A stretch of 64,000 bases of DNA from contig JAYOKZ010000010.1 in NCBI GenBank assembly GCA_038120095.1, positions 1-64,000 of the forward strand, given 5' to 3'. A model generated the notes under the pieces. That model had not been told where the DNA came from. It was given only the letters and a program-made list of their open reading frames with translations, and made no database searches. This stretch comes from UBA2589 sp038120095 (lineage in GTDB: Bacteria > Gemmatimonadota > Gemmatimonadetes > Longimicrobiales > Gaopeijiaceae). The translations under genes and the position numbers were made by a program. Positions within the stretch are counted from its first letter, which is position 1; each line of letters starts with the position of its first letter. Shown piece after piece: positions 52,350 to 60,674 of this stretch.

Positions 52350-52937
52350 TCAGTCGCCGTCCAGCCCCCACGGCTGGATGAAGTCCTCGGCTTCGACACC
52401 CAGTCCATCCGCGACACGCGTGATGTAGTTGAAGTAGCCGATCACCTGAGTCGCATCGTGGATCGCACGATCGTCGAAGCCGTGTGCCCGAAGCTCGTCG
52501 ACGACGTGCTGCCCCGCCGCATGCTGATCGTGGGTGAGCAGCTCCGCATAACGGCAGAGTGCCTGATCCGGCTCGGAGAGTTCCGCGCCTCGCCAGTCGC
52601 GAGCGATCGCATGCACGAAGGCGTCCCGCTCACCGTCTGATTCGAATCGATCCTCGACCTCTGCCCGGAGGTCATGCGCATGCGACTGCGTTCAGTAGAA
52701 GCAGTCGTTGGCCTTCGACGTCACCACCGCAAGCATCTCTCTCTGCCATCGGGTCAGTGGTGAAGGTCCGAACATGAGCGCACCGTACAACGTCATCGAC
52801 GCGTCCATCGCACGCGGGTTCTGGCTCATCACGTGGACGATGTGCCAAACCCGACCCGCGCGTTCGAGGGCCTCCTGAAAAAGCCTCTTCAGGAGCCCCG
52901 TCGCCTGACTGACCGGGATCTGATCGATATAGGGCAT
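52350..52937 (-). CDS. AhpD/carboxymuconolactone-decarboxylase-like selenoprotein (in-frame UGA)
   Basis: A 195-codon frame broken by one TGA at 52694-52692 (codon 82). Both sides are in the same frame and read as one peroxidase-related CMD/AhpD domain: SPLTRWQREMLAVVTSKAND, then C79-F-Y-U82, then TQSHAHDL. In relatives the motif is CxYC followed by His three residues later; H86 fits. The UGA thus falls exactly on the resolving or attacking Cys, which suits selenocysteine. A SECIS-like hairpin starts 18 nt after it. A simple Cys-to-stop mutation is the alternative. The enzyme would act on peroxides or thiols using this redox pair. Confidence 0.75.
52656..52673 (-). promoter_or_regulatory. SECIS-like hairpin for UGA recoding
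   Basis: On the mRNA, GACCUC (52673-52668) and GAGGUC (52661-52656) form a perfect 6-bp stem with the six-nucleotide loop CGGGCA; a G-rich loop starting with CG places G at position two. The loop begins 24 nt after the UGA at 52692. Bacterial SECIS elements are known to lie in this range with a G in the first two loop bases. A U-G pair can extend the stem. Confidence 0.65.
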
Positions 52938-53003
52938 CGTCCCAACCTACTCGGCGCGATCAGCACCCGGAAGCGTCGGGACAGTCTCGGGATGCCGCTG
53001 CAC

Positions 53004-53735
53004 TCACCGGACCGGAATCAGCCCCTCGGGCGATGCCGTGGCCGGCAGAAACGGGACCCAGTTTCGAACTGCGAGCCGCGCGGCGTGCTCGGTGACATCC
53101 ACCTGCAGCCCGATGAAGTGGTGTGCCACGAACAGCGTCGGGAGACGAACTACGCCCTTCGGAAGGAGTTGCTCCGGGGTCCTCACCGGAAGAAACCGCG
53201 GTTCCGACACGCCAGGCTGAATCTCGAGCGGGTGGGATTCCCCGCGAAACACATGTCCCTCAACGGTCCGGTAGTACTGGCTCTTGAGCGGGGCTGCTGC
53301 GGCTCTTGCCTCGCGAACCGCGGCCGGATTATCCGCACGGAAATCGAACGCGATCTCCACCTGCAGACGATCGATCCGGACGGGAGCGAACTCCCTGCCG
53401 GCCCTGAGCCCCGCAAGGAACTGGGGGATTTCCTGATCCTTGTTCGGGAGCAGCGCCTCGATCGTCGATGCACCGGGGGCCGTACCTCCTCCGGCCGAAA
53501 GCAGAGCCGCGAGAGACGCCCGGGCATCGGGAATACCGGTCCGCTCCTGACGGGCGAACCGGAGTGCTGCGAGGACCGTGACGGGACACCCCTGCAGCCG
53601 AAGTCCGACGAGCTCCCAGAAGTGGTCCTCTTCGATCCGGCCCAGGTACACCGACTCGGGATCCGGTATGAACGAATAGCCGTCCCGAACCCGTTCGAGG
53701 TGCTCGCGCACATGTTTGACGTGAGGGCTTTGCAT
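53004..53735 (-). CDS. Unknown soluble protein
   Basis: A 243-residue protein starting at ATG 53735 (MQSPHVKHVREHLERV). It is mostly alpha/beta with patches of conserved-looking residues (SVYLGRIEEDHFWELVGL, LRAGREFAPVRIDRL, RTVEGHVFRGESHPLEIQPG). There is no signal peptide, transmembrane segment or known motif. An alternative start at 53792 adds 19 basic residues. It lies upstream of the selenoprotein gene on the same strand (67 nt) and divergent from an acyl-CoA synthetase gene. No function can be given. Confidence 0.6.
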   Translation of the reverse strand: MQSPHVKHVREHLERVRDGYSFIPDPESVYLGRIEEDHFWELVGLRLQGCPVTVLAALRFARQERTGIPDARASLAALLSAGGGTAPGASTIEALLPNKDQEIPQFLAGLRAGREFAPVRIDRLQVEIAFDFRADNPAAVREARAAAAPLKSQYYRTVEGHVFRGESHPLEIQPGVSEPRFLPVRTPEQLLPKGVVRLPTLFVAHHFIGLQVDVTEHAARLAVRNWVPFLPATASPEGLIPVR

Positions 53736-53870
53736 CGGCTGCGGCTGATCCGGGAAACTGCGCACCCTAGACCGGTGGAACCCACGCCACAAGTGTCACG
53801 GACGCCTTGCCGTGAACCCTGCCGTCGCGTCTGTTGCGTCGACCTCCACGCTGCGCCCCGACTGTCATCC

Positions 53871-55391
53871 ATGCGATCCGATTTCCCTGGACTGCGTCTC
53901 ATCGACCGTACTGCTCCGTTCTCGGATCGGACGGCCCTGCTCGCGCCCGAAGGCGTGTTCACCTACGAGGATCTGGATCGCGCCTCGGCCAACGCAGCAA
54001 CAGGCCTCCTCGCAGGGCGGGATGACCTCGCCGGCGCTCGAGTGTGCTACCTCGTGCCGCCAGGCTGGGAATACACCGCTGTCCAATGGGGTGTATGGCG
54101 GGCGGGCGGGTTCGGAGTTCCACTCGCGACATCGCACCCCGAGACCGAACTGGCGTGGGTACTCGACGATGCCGAGCCCGAAGCCATCATCGCCCACCCG
54201 TCGCTCGCGGACCGGGTACGCTCCCTGAGCAGCGGGCGGAACATTCCACTGCTACTGACCCCCGTTCTGCTGCGAGACGGTGCGATCGCGCAGCTGCCCA
54301 CCGTCCCGGAATCCCGGGCTGCATTGATGCTGTATACCTCGGGCACGACCGGACGCCCCAAGGGCGTGGTACTCACCCACGCCAACCTCAGGGCTCAGGT
54401 CGAGGCACTCTCCGAGGCGTGGGGATGGACGCCGGACGACCACATCCTGCTGCATTTACCTCTCCATCACGTTCACGGGATCGTCAATGTCCTGACCTCC
54501 GCCCTCTGGCATGGCGCAACGTGTGAGGTCCTTCCGAGATTTCGGGCGGTCGACGTGTGGGAGCGCCTCGCCCGATGTGAGGTCTCCCTGTACATGGCGG
54601 TTCCGACAGTCTATCGCCGCCTGATCGACGCATGGGAGGCCGCAGATCCCTCGACGAGGGAGGCCTGGAGCGACGGGGCTCGGGCGTGCCGTCTCATGGT
54701 CTCAGGCTCGGCTGCCCTGCCTGTACCCACGCTCGAGCGCTGGGAAGCGATCACAGGGCATCGCCTTCTCGAGCGGTACGGCATGACCGAGATCGGCATG
54801 GGACTCTCCAACCCCCTGGAGGGTGAGCGCCGGCCGGGGTTCGTGGGGACACCGCTGCCCCGAGTCGAGGCGCGGCTCGTCGACGACGATGAGATCCCGG
54901 TCCCGGAAGGACAGGCCGGCTCCATCCAGATTCGGGGCCCTGCCGTATTTCGCGAGTACTGGCGGCGGCCCGAAGAAACGGACCGAGCCTTTTCCGTCGG
55001 GGGCTGGTTTCGAACCGGTGATCAGGCGGTCGTCGAGGGCGGCTCATGGCGAATCCTGGGCCGGAATTCCGTCGATATCCTGAAGACCGGCGGCGAGAAG
55101 ATATCTGCGCTCGAAATCGAGGACACGCTGCGATCGCATCCGGCCGTGGCCGATTGCGCGGTCGTCGGTATCCCCGACGTGGACTGGGGTGATCGCGTGT
55201 GCGCGGCCGTGGTCCTGCGGACGGACGAAGTCGTGTCGGGTGACGAACTCCGAAGTTTCACGAAGTCGCGACTGGCGCCCTACAAGGTCCCCAAGGATGT
55301 TCTCCTGCTCGATGATCTTCCCCGAAACGCCATGGGCAAAGTCACCAAGCCCGCAGTCCGCGAGCTGTTCATCCCGGAGAGCCACGAATGA
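53871..55391 (+). CDS. Acyl-CoA synthetase (malonyl-CoA synthetase/ACSF3-like)
   Basis: A 506-residue AMP-forming ligase. Motifs are LYTSGTTGRPKGVVLTHAN (near residue 155), ERYGMTEIGMGLSNP and the hinge TGDQAVVEGGSWRILGR, with the C-terminal catalytic Lys in NAMGKVTK. The GMTEIGMGLSNP motif and overall pattern resemble malonyl-CoA synthetases (MatB/ACSF3). The ATG at 53871 is used; the same frame runs back to 52833 as a shadow of the opposite-strand gene. It overlaps the symporter gene start by 4 nt, suggesting uptake and activation of a carboxylate. Confidence 0.88.
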   Translation: MRSDFPGLRLIDRTAPFSDRTALLAPEGVFTYEDLDRASANAATGLLAGRDDLAGARVCYLVPPGWEYTAVQWGVWRAGGFGVPLATSHPETELAWVLDDAEPEAIIAHPSLADRVRSLSSGRNIPLLLTPVLLRDGAIAQLPTVPESRAALMLYTSGTTGRPKGVVLTHANLRAQVEALSEAWGWTPDDHILLHLPLHHVHGIVNVLTSALWHGATCEVLPRFRAVDVWERLARCEVSLYMAVPTVYRRLIDAWEAADPSTREAWSDGARACRLMVSGSAALPVPTLERWEAITGHRLLERYGMTEIGMGLSNPLEGERRPGFVGTPLPRVEARLVDDDEIPVPEGQAGSIQIRGPAVFREYWRRPEETDRAFSVGGWFRTGDQAVVEGGSWRILGRNSVDILKTGGEKISALEIEDTLRSHPAVADCAVVGIPDVDWGDRVCAAVVLRTDEVVSGDELRSFTKSRLAPYKVPKDVLLLDDLPRNAMGKVTKPAVRELFIPESHE

Positions 55392-56893
55392 TCGATGCCG
55401 TGCTGAGCAACCTGCGCGAGTACTGGATGGTCCACTCGCTTCTGCTGCTCTACACCGTCATGCTGGCCCACCATGCCTGGACCGGTAACCGGAAGACCAA
55501 GGGGCTCGCCGACTACTACGTAGGGGGCCGGAACATGGGAGGCTGGGTGATCGGCCTCTCGTTCTTTGCAACCTATGCGAGCACGAACTCGTTCGTGGGA
55601 TTCTCCGGTCGCACCTACGACTGGGGACTGCCGTGGCTGCTGTTCATCCCGACGGCCGTCGCGTTCTCACTCTTCGCCTGGCTCGTCGTGGCGCCCCGTC
55701 TGCGATCGTTCACAGCCGCGATGGACTCTCTCACGATCCCGGACTTCATCGGCTTTCGATTCGGGAGCACGCCTGCCCGAGTGTTTTCGGCGCTCATCAT
55801 GATCGCGGCCTCGTTCTTCTATATGACGGCCGTGTTCAAGGGGATCGGGAACCTTCTGGAAACGTTCCTCGAGATCCAGTATGAAGTTTCCATCGTCATC
55901 GTCTTCTTCATCGTCATGACCTACACGATGATCGGGGGCTTCATCTCGGTGGTGAAGACGGACTCGGTGCAGGGCGTGGTCATGGTCCTTGCCGCCATCA
56001 TCCTGTTCACCGGAACGGTCAATGCGGCCGGAGGTCTGGGATCGATCGCCGAGGTTCGTGCACAACCGGGCGGGGAGGCGCTCTTCACGTGGGGGGGTGG
56101 GGTGGCCATCCCGGTCCTCATGGGAACGATGTTCGCCGGGCTCGTGAAGTTCGCGGTCGAGCCACGCCAACTCTCCCGCTTCTTTGCGCTGGAGGGTGAC
56201 AAGGCCACGCGCACGGGCATGATCGTGTCATCCGTCACATTCGCCGCCGTTTTCTCGCTCCTGATTCCGGTTGGCATCTACGCTCGCCGTGTCCTGCCGA
56301 CCGGACTCGACGACACCGACCTCGTCGTGCCGACGCTTCTGACCGACGTCTTCGGACAGGGAACGGGCGCGTTTCTTCTGGTCGCGATGGTCGCAGCGGC
56401 CATGTCGTCTCTCGATTCGGTTCTCCTTGTCATGGCCTCCACGACCGAGCGTGACATCGTGAGTGTCGTCAGACCGGGTCGGACCGAGCAGGCGGAGATG
56501 TTCTGGACTCGCGGATGGGTTGCCCTCTTCGCGCTCATCACGGCAATCATCTCCCTCAACCCTCCGGACGGAATCGTCGAGTTGACCGCGTTTAGCGGAA
56601 GCCTATACGGAGCCTGTTTTTTCCCCGCGATCGTGTTCGGCCTGCACTGGAGGCGTGGGAGCGGAGCGGGCGTGATCGCCTCCTTCGTGGTGGGGATCGC
56701 TGTCCTTCTGGGATGGGAGCTGGTCCCCGGCTCGGAGATCCTCCACGAGGTGTTTCCCGCGATGGTCCTGTCGACCCTGACCTTCTGGCTGGTGAGCCTC
56801 GGCACGAAAGACGGAGCGGACGCGAGAGTCATCGCCCTGATGGATGAAGCCGACGGGCTCCGCGGGACCGGTCCTGCCGCCACCCCCTCGTGA
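55388..56893 (+). CDS. Sodium:solute symporter (SSS family)
   Basis: A 501-residue integral membrane transporter with about 13 hydrophobic helices. The early pattern LADYYVGGRNMGGWVIGLSFFATYASTNSF (in parts: YYVGGRNMG, SFFATYAS) and VAFSLFAWLVVAPRLR is typical of the SSS family. The ATG at 55388 overlaps the stop of the acyl-CoA synthetase (ATGA), so the transported solute may be the synthetase substrate, for instance a mono- or dicarboxylate. The specific solute is not visible. Confidence 0.92.
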   Translation: MIDAVLSNLREYWMVHSLLLLYTVMLAHHAWTGNRKTKGLADYYVGGRNMGGWVIGLSFFATYASTNSFVGFSGRTYDWGLPWLLFIPTAVAFSLFAWLVVAPRLRSFTAAMDSLTIPDFIGFRFGSTPARVFSALIMIAASFFYMTAVFKGIGNLLETFLEIQYEVSIVIVFFIVMTYTMIGGFISVVKTDSVQGVVMVLAAIILFTGTVNAAGGLGSIAEVRAQPGGEALFTWGGGVAIPVLMGTMFAGLVKFAVEPRQLSRFFALEGDKATRTGMIVSSVTFAAVFSLLIPVGIYARRVLPTGLDDTDLVVPTLLTDVFGQGTGAFLLVAMVAAAMSSLDSVLLVMASTTERDIVSVVRPGRTEQAEMFWTRGWVALFALITAIISLNPPDGIVELTAFSGSLYGACFFPAIVFGLHWRRGSGAGVIASFVVGIAVLLGWELVPGSEILHEVFPAMVLSTLTFWLVSLGTKDGADARVIALMDEADGLRGTGPAATPS

Positions 56894-56915
56894 GAGCGCA
56901 CGTCGCGGCAGGCGT

Positions 56916-58496
56916 GTGAGCAAGCGTACTGAAGAGGGTGACAGAACCGCAGTCCTCTCATCGCTGAGACGCCTCGGCGGCCGTGCCACGGCCGGCGATC
57001 TGGTCACGGATTCCGGGCTATCCTTCGCGACCGTCCGTGCGGCTCTCAAGACGCTGCTGGAGTCCCACCACGGTCATCTCGCGGTCACCAACTCGGGTGA
57101 ACTGGTCTACGATTTCGACGAGCGGCTGATGGAGCGCGACCACGAACCCACCCTGACCCGGGTGCGGTCACTGGTCGGTTCGATCGCTCGCAGGGCGTTC
57201 AAGGGATGGATCGTCGTGATGCTCGTCGCCTACTTCTCCGTGATGGTGGTTCTCGTGATTGCCGCCCTGCTGGCAAGCCAGCGTGGAAGTGACTCTCGTG
57301 GCAGCCTGGGCGGACGACATCACCGGGGATCGATCGGATTCGATCCAATGCTCTGGTATTGGATCTGGGGACCCCGCTGGCGGATCGGTCGGCCCTACTA
57401 CGGTCACCGGTGGGAACGGACCCTGCCGCAAGATGACCGGGTTCCCTTCTACAAGAAGGTCTTCGCATTCGTCTTCGGACCCGATCAGCCTCGTCCGACT
57501 CAGGAGCAGCGCGACCGCAGCAAGCTTCGCCTCATTCGAGCTCGAGCGGGCGTCGTGACGCACGCCGAGATGGTCGAGCATACAGGATCTGCCTTCGCAG
57601 AGGTCGAAGAAGAGATGGGTCGACTTCTGGGCACCTACGATGGCGAGGTCGCGGTCTCCCCCGATGGAGGTCTCGTCTACGCATTCCCCGCGGTCATGGC
57701 TTCCGCGCGGGGAGCGGGGCATGCCCGCGCACCAAACCCAGCATGGATGCGACTGGAGCCTTCGCTGGAATTGACGGGCAACTCGAAGGGGGCGAACGCC
57801 ATCGTAGCCGGGATGAACACGTTTACGTTGATCGCCTCGGCCACTGCTCCGTGGTTCATTTTCCCTCGACTCGGGATCGGCGGCCCGGCGGCTTTCTGGT
57901 CCCTGTTGGTCATCCCGTTGGTCTTCAGCGTGCTCTTCTTCCTCGGCCCACTGACGAGGATGGTCGGCGTCGCGCTGGAAAACCGCCGCCGGGTTCGTCG
58001 AAACGCTCGCCGTGTGCTGACAGGCTTCGTCTACGACCGGGCCCTTCGGGGACGCCCCATCTCGCGCAATGAGGCGTACCGACACGTAAGGGCACGTTTG
58101 CCAAACGCGACATGCACGGTCAGTGACGTGACGTCGCTGCTGGATGAATACGTCGCTGCGCTCGACGGAGAAGTCACGATCACGGACGACGACGACATCT
58201 ATTACCGACTGTCCCGTATCCGCGAGCAGTATCAGGACAGTGAGGCCGTTCGCCGCCACCTGAAGCTCGGAAATCTGAAGCTCGGTGAGATCGTCTTCTC
58301 GACCTCCGACTCCGGCGACGCCGCCGGCAAGCGCGACCTCGAGCTCTTCGATCGTGCACTGCGGGATGGGTCCCCGAGCCTGGCAACCCGGCTACCATCC
58401 CTCGATCGGGTTGGCATCGAGGAACCCTACGAGCTTCTCGCGTTCGACGAGGAACTCCGGCGCGGCCGCTCGCCTCGGAGGGACACGATCAGCTGA
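56916..58496 (+). CDS. Membrane protein with three winged-helix-like modules
   Basis: A 526-residue protein beginning with GTG at 56916. Three similar soluble modules (about residues 5-72, 203-270 and 375-455) each look like a winged helix followed by a short beta strand and end in Tyr/Phe-rich pieces (GELVYDFDE, GGLVYAFPA, DDIYYRLSR). Between them are hydrophobic segments near 95-123 and 290-345. N-terminal RRLGGRATAGDLVTDSG resembles a DNA-binding HTH start. Such a layout is unusual and I recognise no family. It lies 22 nt after the symporter gene. Confidence 0.7.
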   Translation: MSKRTEEGDRTAVLSSLRRLGGRATAGDLVTDSGLSFATVRAALKTLLESHHGHLAVTNSGELVYDFDERLMERDHEPTLTRVRSLVGSIARRAFKGWIVVMLVAYFSVMVVLVIAALLASQRGSDSRGSLGGRHHRGSIGFDPMLWYWIWGPRWRIGRPYYGHRWERTLPQDDRVPFYKKVFAFVFGPDQPRPTQEQRDRSKLRLIRARAGVVTHAEMVEHTGSAFAEVEEEMGRLLGTYDGEVAVSPDGGLVYAFPAVMASARGAGHARAPNPAWMRLEPSLELTGNSKGANAIVAGMNTFTLIASATAPWFIFPRLGIGGPAAFWSLLVIPLVFSVLFFLGPLTRMVGVALENRRRVRRNARRVLTGFVYDRALRGRPISRNEAYRHVRARLPNATCTVSDVTSLLDEYVAALDGEVTITDDDDIYYRLSRIREQYQDSEAVRRHLKLGNLKLGEIVFSTSDSGDAAGKRDLELFDRALRDGSPSLATRLPSLDRVGIEEPYELLAFDEELRRGRSPRRDTIS

Positions 58497-58561
58497 TGTC
58501 GAAGCGAACGGCGAGCGGTCCGTGGCCCATGCGGTCGCTAAGGGCGGAACCAACACGTACG

Positions 58562-58993
58562 ATGGGCATTACCATGACCATGTTCCCGTTCTTGTCGAAA
58601 CAGCGCGCCCTGTCACTCTGCCTCGCTGCAGTGCTGTCGGGCTGTGCCACGACCGCGTCCGGCGGCCACAATCCCTTCGATCCGAATTCGATCCCGGGGG
58701 CGAGCACAGCCGAGGATCCGATCCAGATCGACGTTCAGAACAGCAACTTCAACGACGTGACGATCTGGGCGATCAGGTCAGGTCAGCGGGTTCGACTCGG
58801 GCGTGTGACCGGAAAAACAGATCAGCGCTTCCGGATTGCCTGGAATCCCGCCATCCCGATCTATTTCACGGTCGACGAGGTCGGCGGTCGGGGGTGCCGG
58901 ACCAATTCCCTGTCCGTGGAGAGAAACGCCCGCGTGTGGATCATGATTCCCGCGAACATCGGCCTGCAACCGTGTCAGGCAGGGCGACGCTGA
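58562..58993 (+). CDS. Small lipoprotein, tandem paralogue 1
   Basis: A 143-residue predicted lipoprotein starting at ATG 58562; the signal ends AVLSGC with a Cys near residue 27. The mature part is a short beta-rich domain: IQIDVQNSNFNDVTIWA, VRLGRVTGKTDQRFRI, and two cysteines in GRGCRTNS and LQPC. It closely resembles the next gene product, which it overlaps by 22 nt. Both probably sit in the outer membrane. Function is unknown. Confidence 0.75.
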   Translation: MGITMTMFPFLSKQRALSLCLAAVLSGCATTASGGHNPFDPNSIPGASTAEDPIQIDVQNSNFNDVTIWAIRSGQRVRLGRVTGKTDQRFRIAWNPAIPIYFTVDEVGGRGCRTNSLSVERNARVWIMIPANIGLQPCQAGRR

Positions 58994-59403
58994 CCAGAGC
59001 GCGATGCTCGGGTACGGTTCTTCGAATCGTGGCCACGATCGTGACCCTGCTGAGCACGACGAGCGCAGGGTGTGCCTCCGGGGCGGGGATGACGGCGGAC
59101 GATCCGTACACCCTCGCGTCCGATCAGCGTCCCTCCCGGGTCCGGCTGGTCGTACGAAATCTGAACTTCAGCGACGTACGCCTGTTCGCTCATTCCCCGA
59201 CCGGCCGGGTGTCGATCGGCCAGGTCGGCGGCAAGCAGGATGCGGAGTTCGAGCTGGACTGGCCGACCTCGGCCTACATGCGCGTCGAAATCAACATGGT
59301 CGCAGGTCCGAGGTGCACCACACAGGAAATGCAGGTCGATCCCGGCGACATCCTGGAGCTCCAGGTTGCGGTCGTGTTCAACCAGACCACTGGGTGCCGC
59401 TGA
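58972..59403 (+). CDS. Small lipoprotein-like protein, tandem paralogue 2
   Basis: A 143-residue protein from GTG 58972, inside the 3' end of the previous gene. A hydrophobic stretch (VLRIVATIVTLLSTT) precedes SAGC, a weak lipobox. The mature domain repeats the pattern of its neighbour: VRLVVRNLNFSDVRLFA, VSIGQVGGKQDAEFEL, and cysteines in GPRCTTQE and TTGC. The start is uncertain because no clear ribosome site is present; a later GTG is possible. Confidence 0.6.
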   Translation: MSGRATLTRARCSGTVLRIVATIVTLLSTTSAGCASGAGMTADDPYTLASDQRPSRVRLVVRNLNFSDVRLFAHSPTGRVSIGQVGGKQDAEFELDWPTSAYMRVEINMVAGPRCTTQEMQVDPGDILELQVAVVFNQTTGCR

Positions 59404-59440
59404 ACGACGATCCGACCAGAACCGTCACACCGGCGCGGCA

Positions 59441-60619
59441 CTATTCGTAGAGCAGGTCCGGCTCGACTTCAGCACTGAACCGCGTCAACTCGGCGTCGAC
59501 TCCCTCGAGGATCTCCTCCGGACCCGCTCCAGCATCGATCCCGACACGTAGCCCATCGTCTCCCCACAGGATATCGATCGGCATGAGCGTCTCCTCGTAC
59601 TCGTACGGCGGTGGGCGCCACGGGAACGGATCAGGGCCCAGGGAACGACAGGCGCTGAGCATGGCCACCGCGGCACGCACCGAGCGGATGCTTTCACGGT
59701 CGGTGACGTGCAGCTGGGCCCCACCACAGACCTCACCGACATGCTTCTGAAACGTGGGTTCGAAATGACACGGTCGCAGCGCGACACCGTCGCCGACTTG
59801 GGAGGCTGCAAGGGCGCAGAGCGCGTGGGGATCGAGCCACGGCGCCCCGAACACTTCGAAGGGCCGGGTCGTACCACGCCCCTCGGAGAGAAGCGTACCC
59901 TCGAAGAGAACCATGCCCGGGTACACGTCACACGAGGTCGGGGTGGGCAGGTTGGGACTCGGCATCACCCACGGGAGACCGGTATCGTCCCAGGACATCC
60001 AGCGCCGCAAGCCCCTGCACGGCACCACCGTGAGATCCACGTCGATGCCGCGAACCCGTACGAGCCATCGCGCCAGTTCTCCCGCCGTCAGACCGTGCCG
60101 CAGCGGGATCGGATGCAGCCCGACGAAGGAGGCATACTCCTCCTTGAGGACCCGACCCTCGCGGACGAGACCCCCGATCGGATTCGGACGATCAAGGACG
60201 ACGAAGCGCACGCCCGCTTCCGCGCACGCTTCCATGGCCAGCGCCATGGTCCAGACGAAGGTGTAGACACGCACGCCCACGTCCTGGAGGTCGAACAGGA
60301 CCGCGTCGAGACCATCCAGCATGGCCGGGCTGGGCTTCCGAACTTCACTGTAAAGGGAATGGACGCGCAGTCCCGTGACAGGATCGGTCGAGTGATCGGA
60401 TTCGATCATGTTGTCCTGTTTCTCGCCACGAGCACCGTGCTGGGGCCCGAAGAGGGCCTCCAGTCGCAGTCCTGCTCCCAGCAACGCATCCGCGGCCAGG
60501 GTCAGGTCCGCCGTGACGGAGGCGGGATGCAGGATCAGACCCAACCGCTCACCACGAAGATCCGGCCCCGTTTTCGACACGAGCACGTCGAGCCCGGACA
60601 TCACCCGCGGTCCCATCAT
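59441..60619 (-). CDS. DUF1343/NamZ-type exo-beta-N-acetylmuramidase
   Basis: A 392-residue protein of the DUF1343 family, whose characterised member NamZ removes N-acetylmuramic acid from peptidoglycan ends. Supporting segments are GLILHPASVTADL, LEALFGPQHGARGE, LFDLQDVGVRVYTFVWTM and VLDRPNPIGG, with TSCDVYPGMVLFEGT in the second half. The start is among ATGs at 60619, 60616 or 60601; none gives a clear signal peptide, so it may be cytoplasmic and work in cell-wall recycling. Convergent with the lipoprotein pair and downstream of the BNR protein. Confidence 0.88.
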   Translation of the reverse strand: MMGPRVMSGLDVLVSKTGPDLRGERLGLILHPASVTADLTLAADALLGAGLRLEALFGPQHGARGEKQDNMIESDHSTDPVTGLRVHSLYSEVRKPSPAMLDGLDAVLFDLQDVGVRVYTFVWTMALAMEACAEAGVRFVVLDRPNPIGGLVREGRVLKEEYASFVGLHPIPLRHGLTAGELARWLVRVRGIDVDLTVVPCRGLRRWMSWDDTGLPWVMPSPNLPTPTSCDVYPGMVLFEGTLLSEGRGTTRPFEVFGAPWLDPHALCALAASQVGDGVALRPCHFEPTFQKHVGEVCGGAQLHVTDRESIRSVRAAVAMLSACRSLGPDPFPWRPPPYEYEETLMPIDILWGDDGLRVGIDAGAGPEEILEGVDAELTRFSAEVEPDLLYE

Positions 60620-60674
60620 CCTGCACCCTCGCGTGCCCGGCTTGACCGGTCGTCCCGGACCACCCGCTGGCGCA

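Noticed and set aside
52692..52694. Reading the AhpD-like gene as a pseudogene or as two separate genes
   Set aside because: Only one stop, no frameshift, stop exactly at the catalytic Cys position and a SECIS-like hairpin follow; selenocysteine explains all of these better, though a mutation cannot be fully excluded.
52833..53870. N-terminal 346-codon extension of the acyl-CoA synthetase frame
   Set aside because: It is antisense to the unknown gene at 53004-53735 and has no synthetase-like sequence; the domain starts at 53871.
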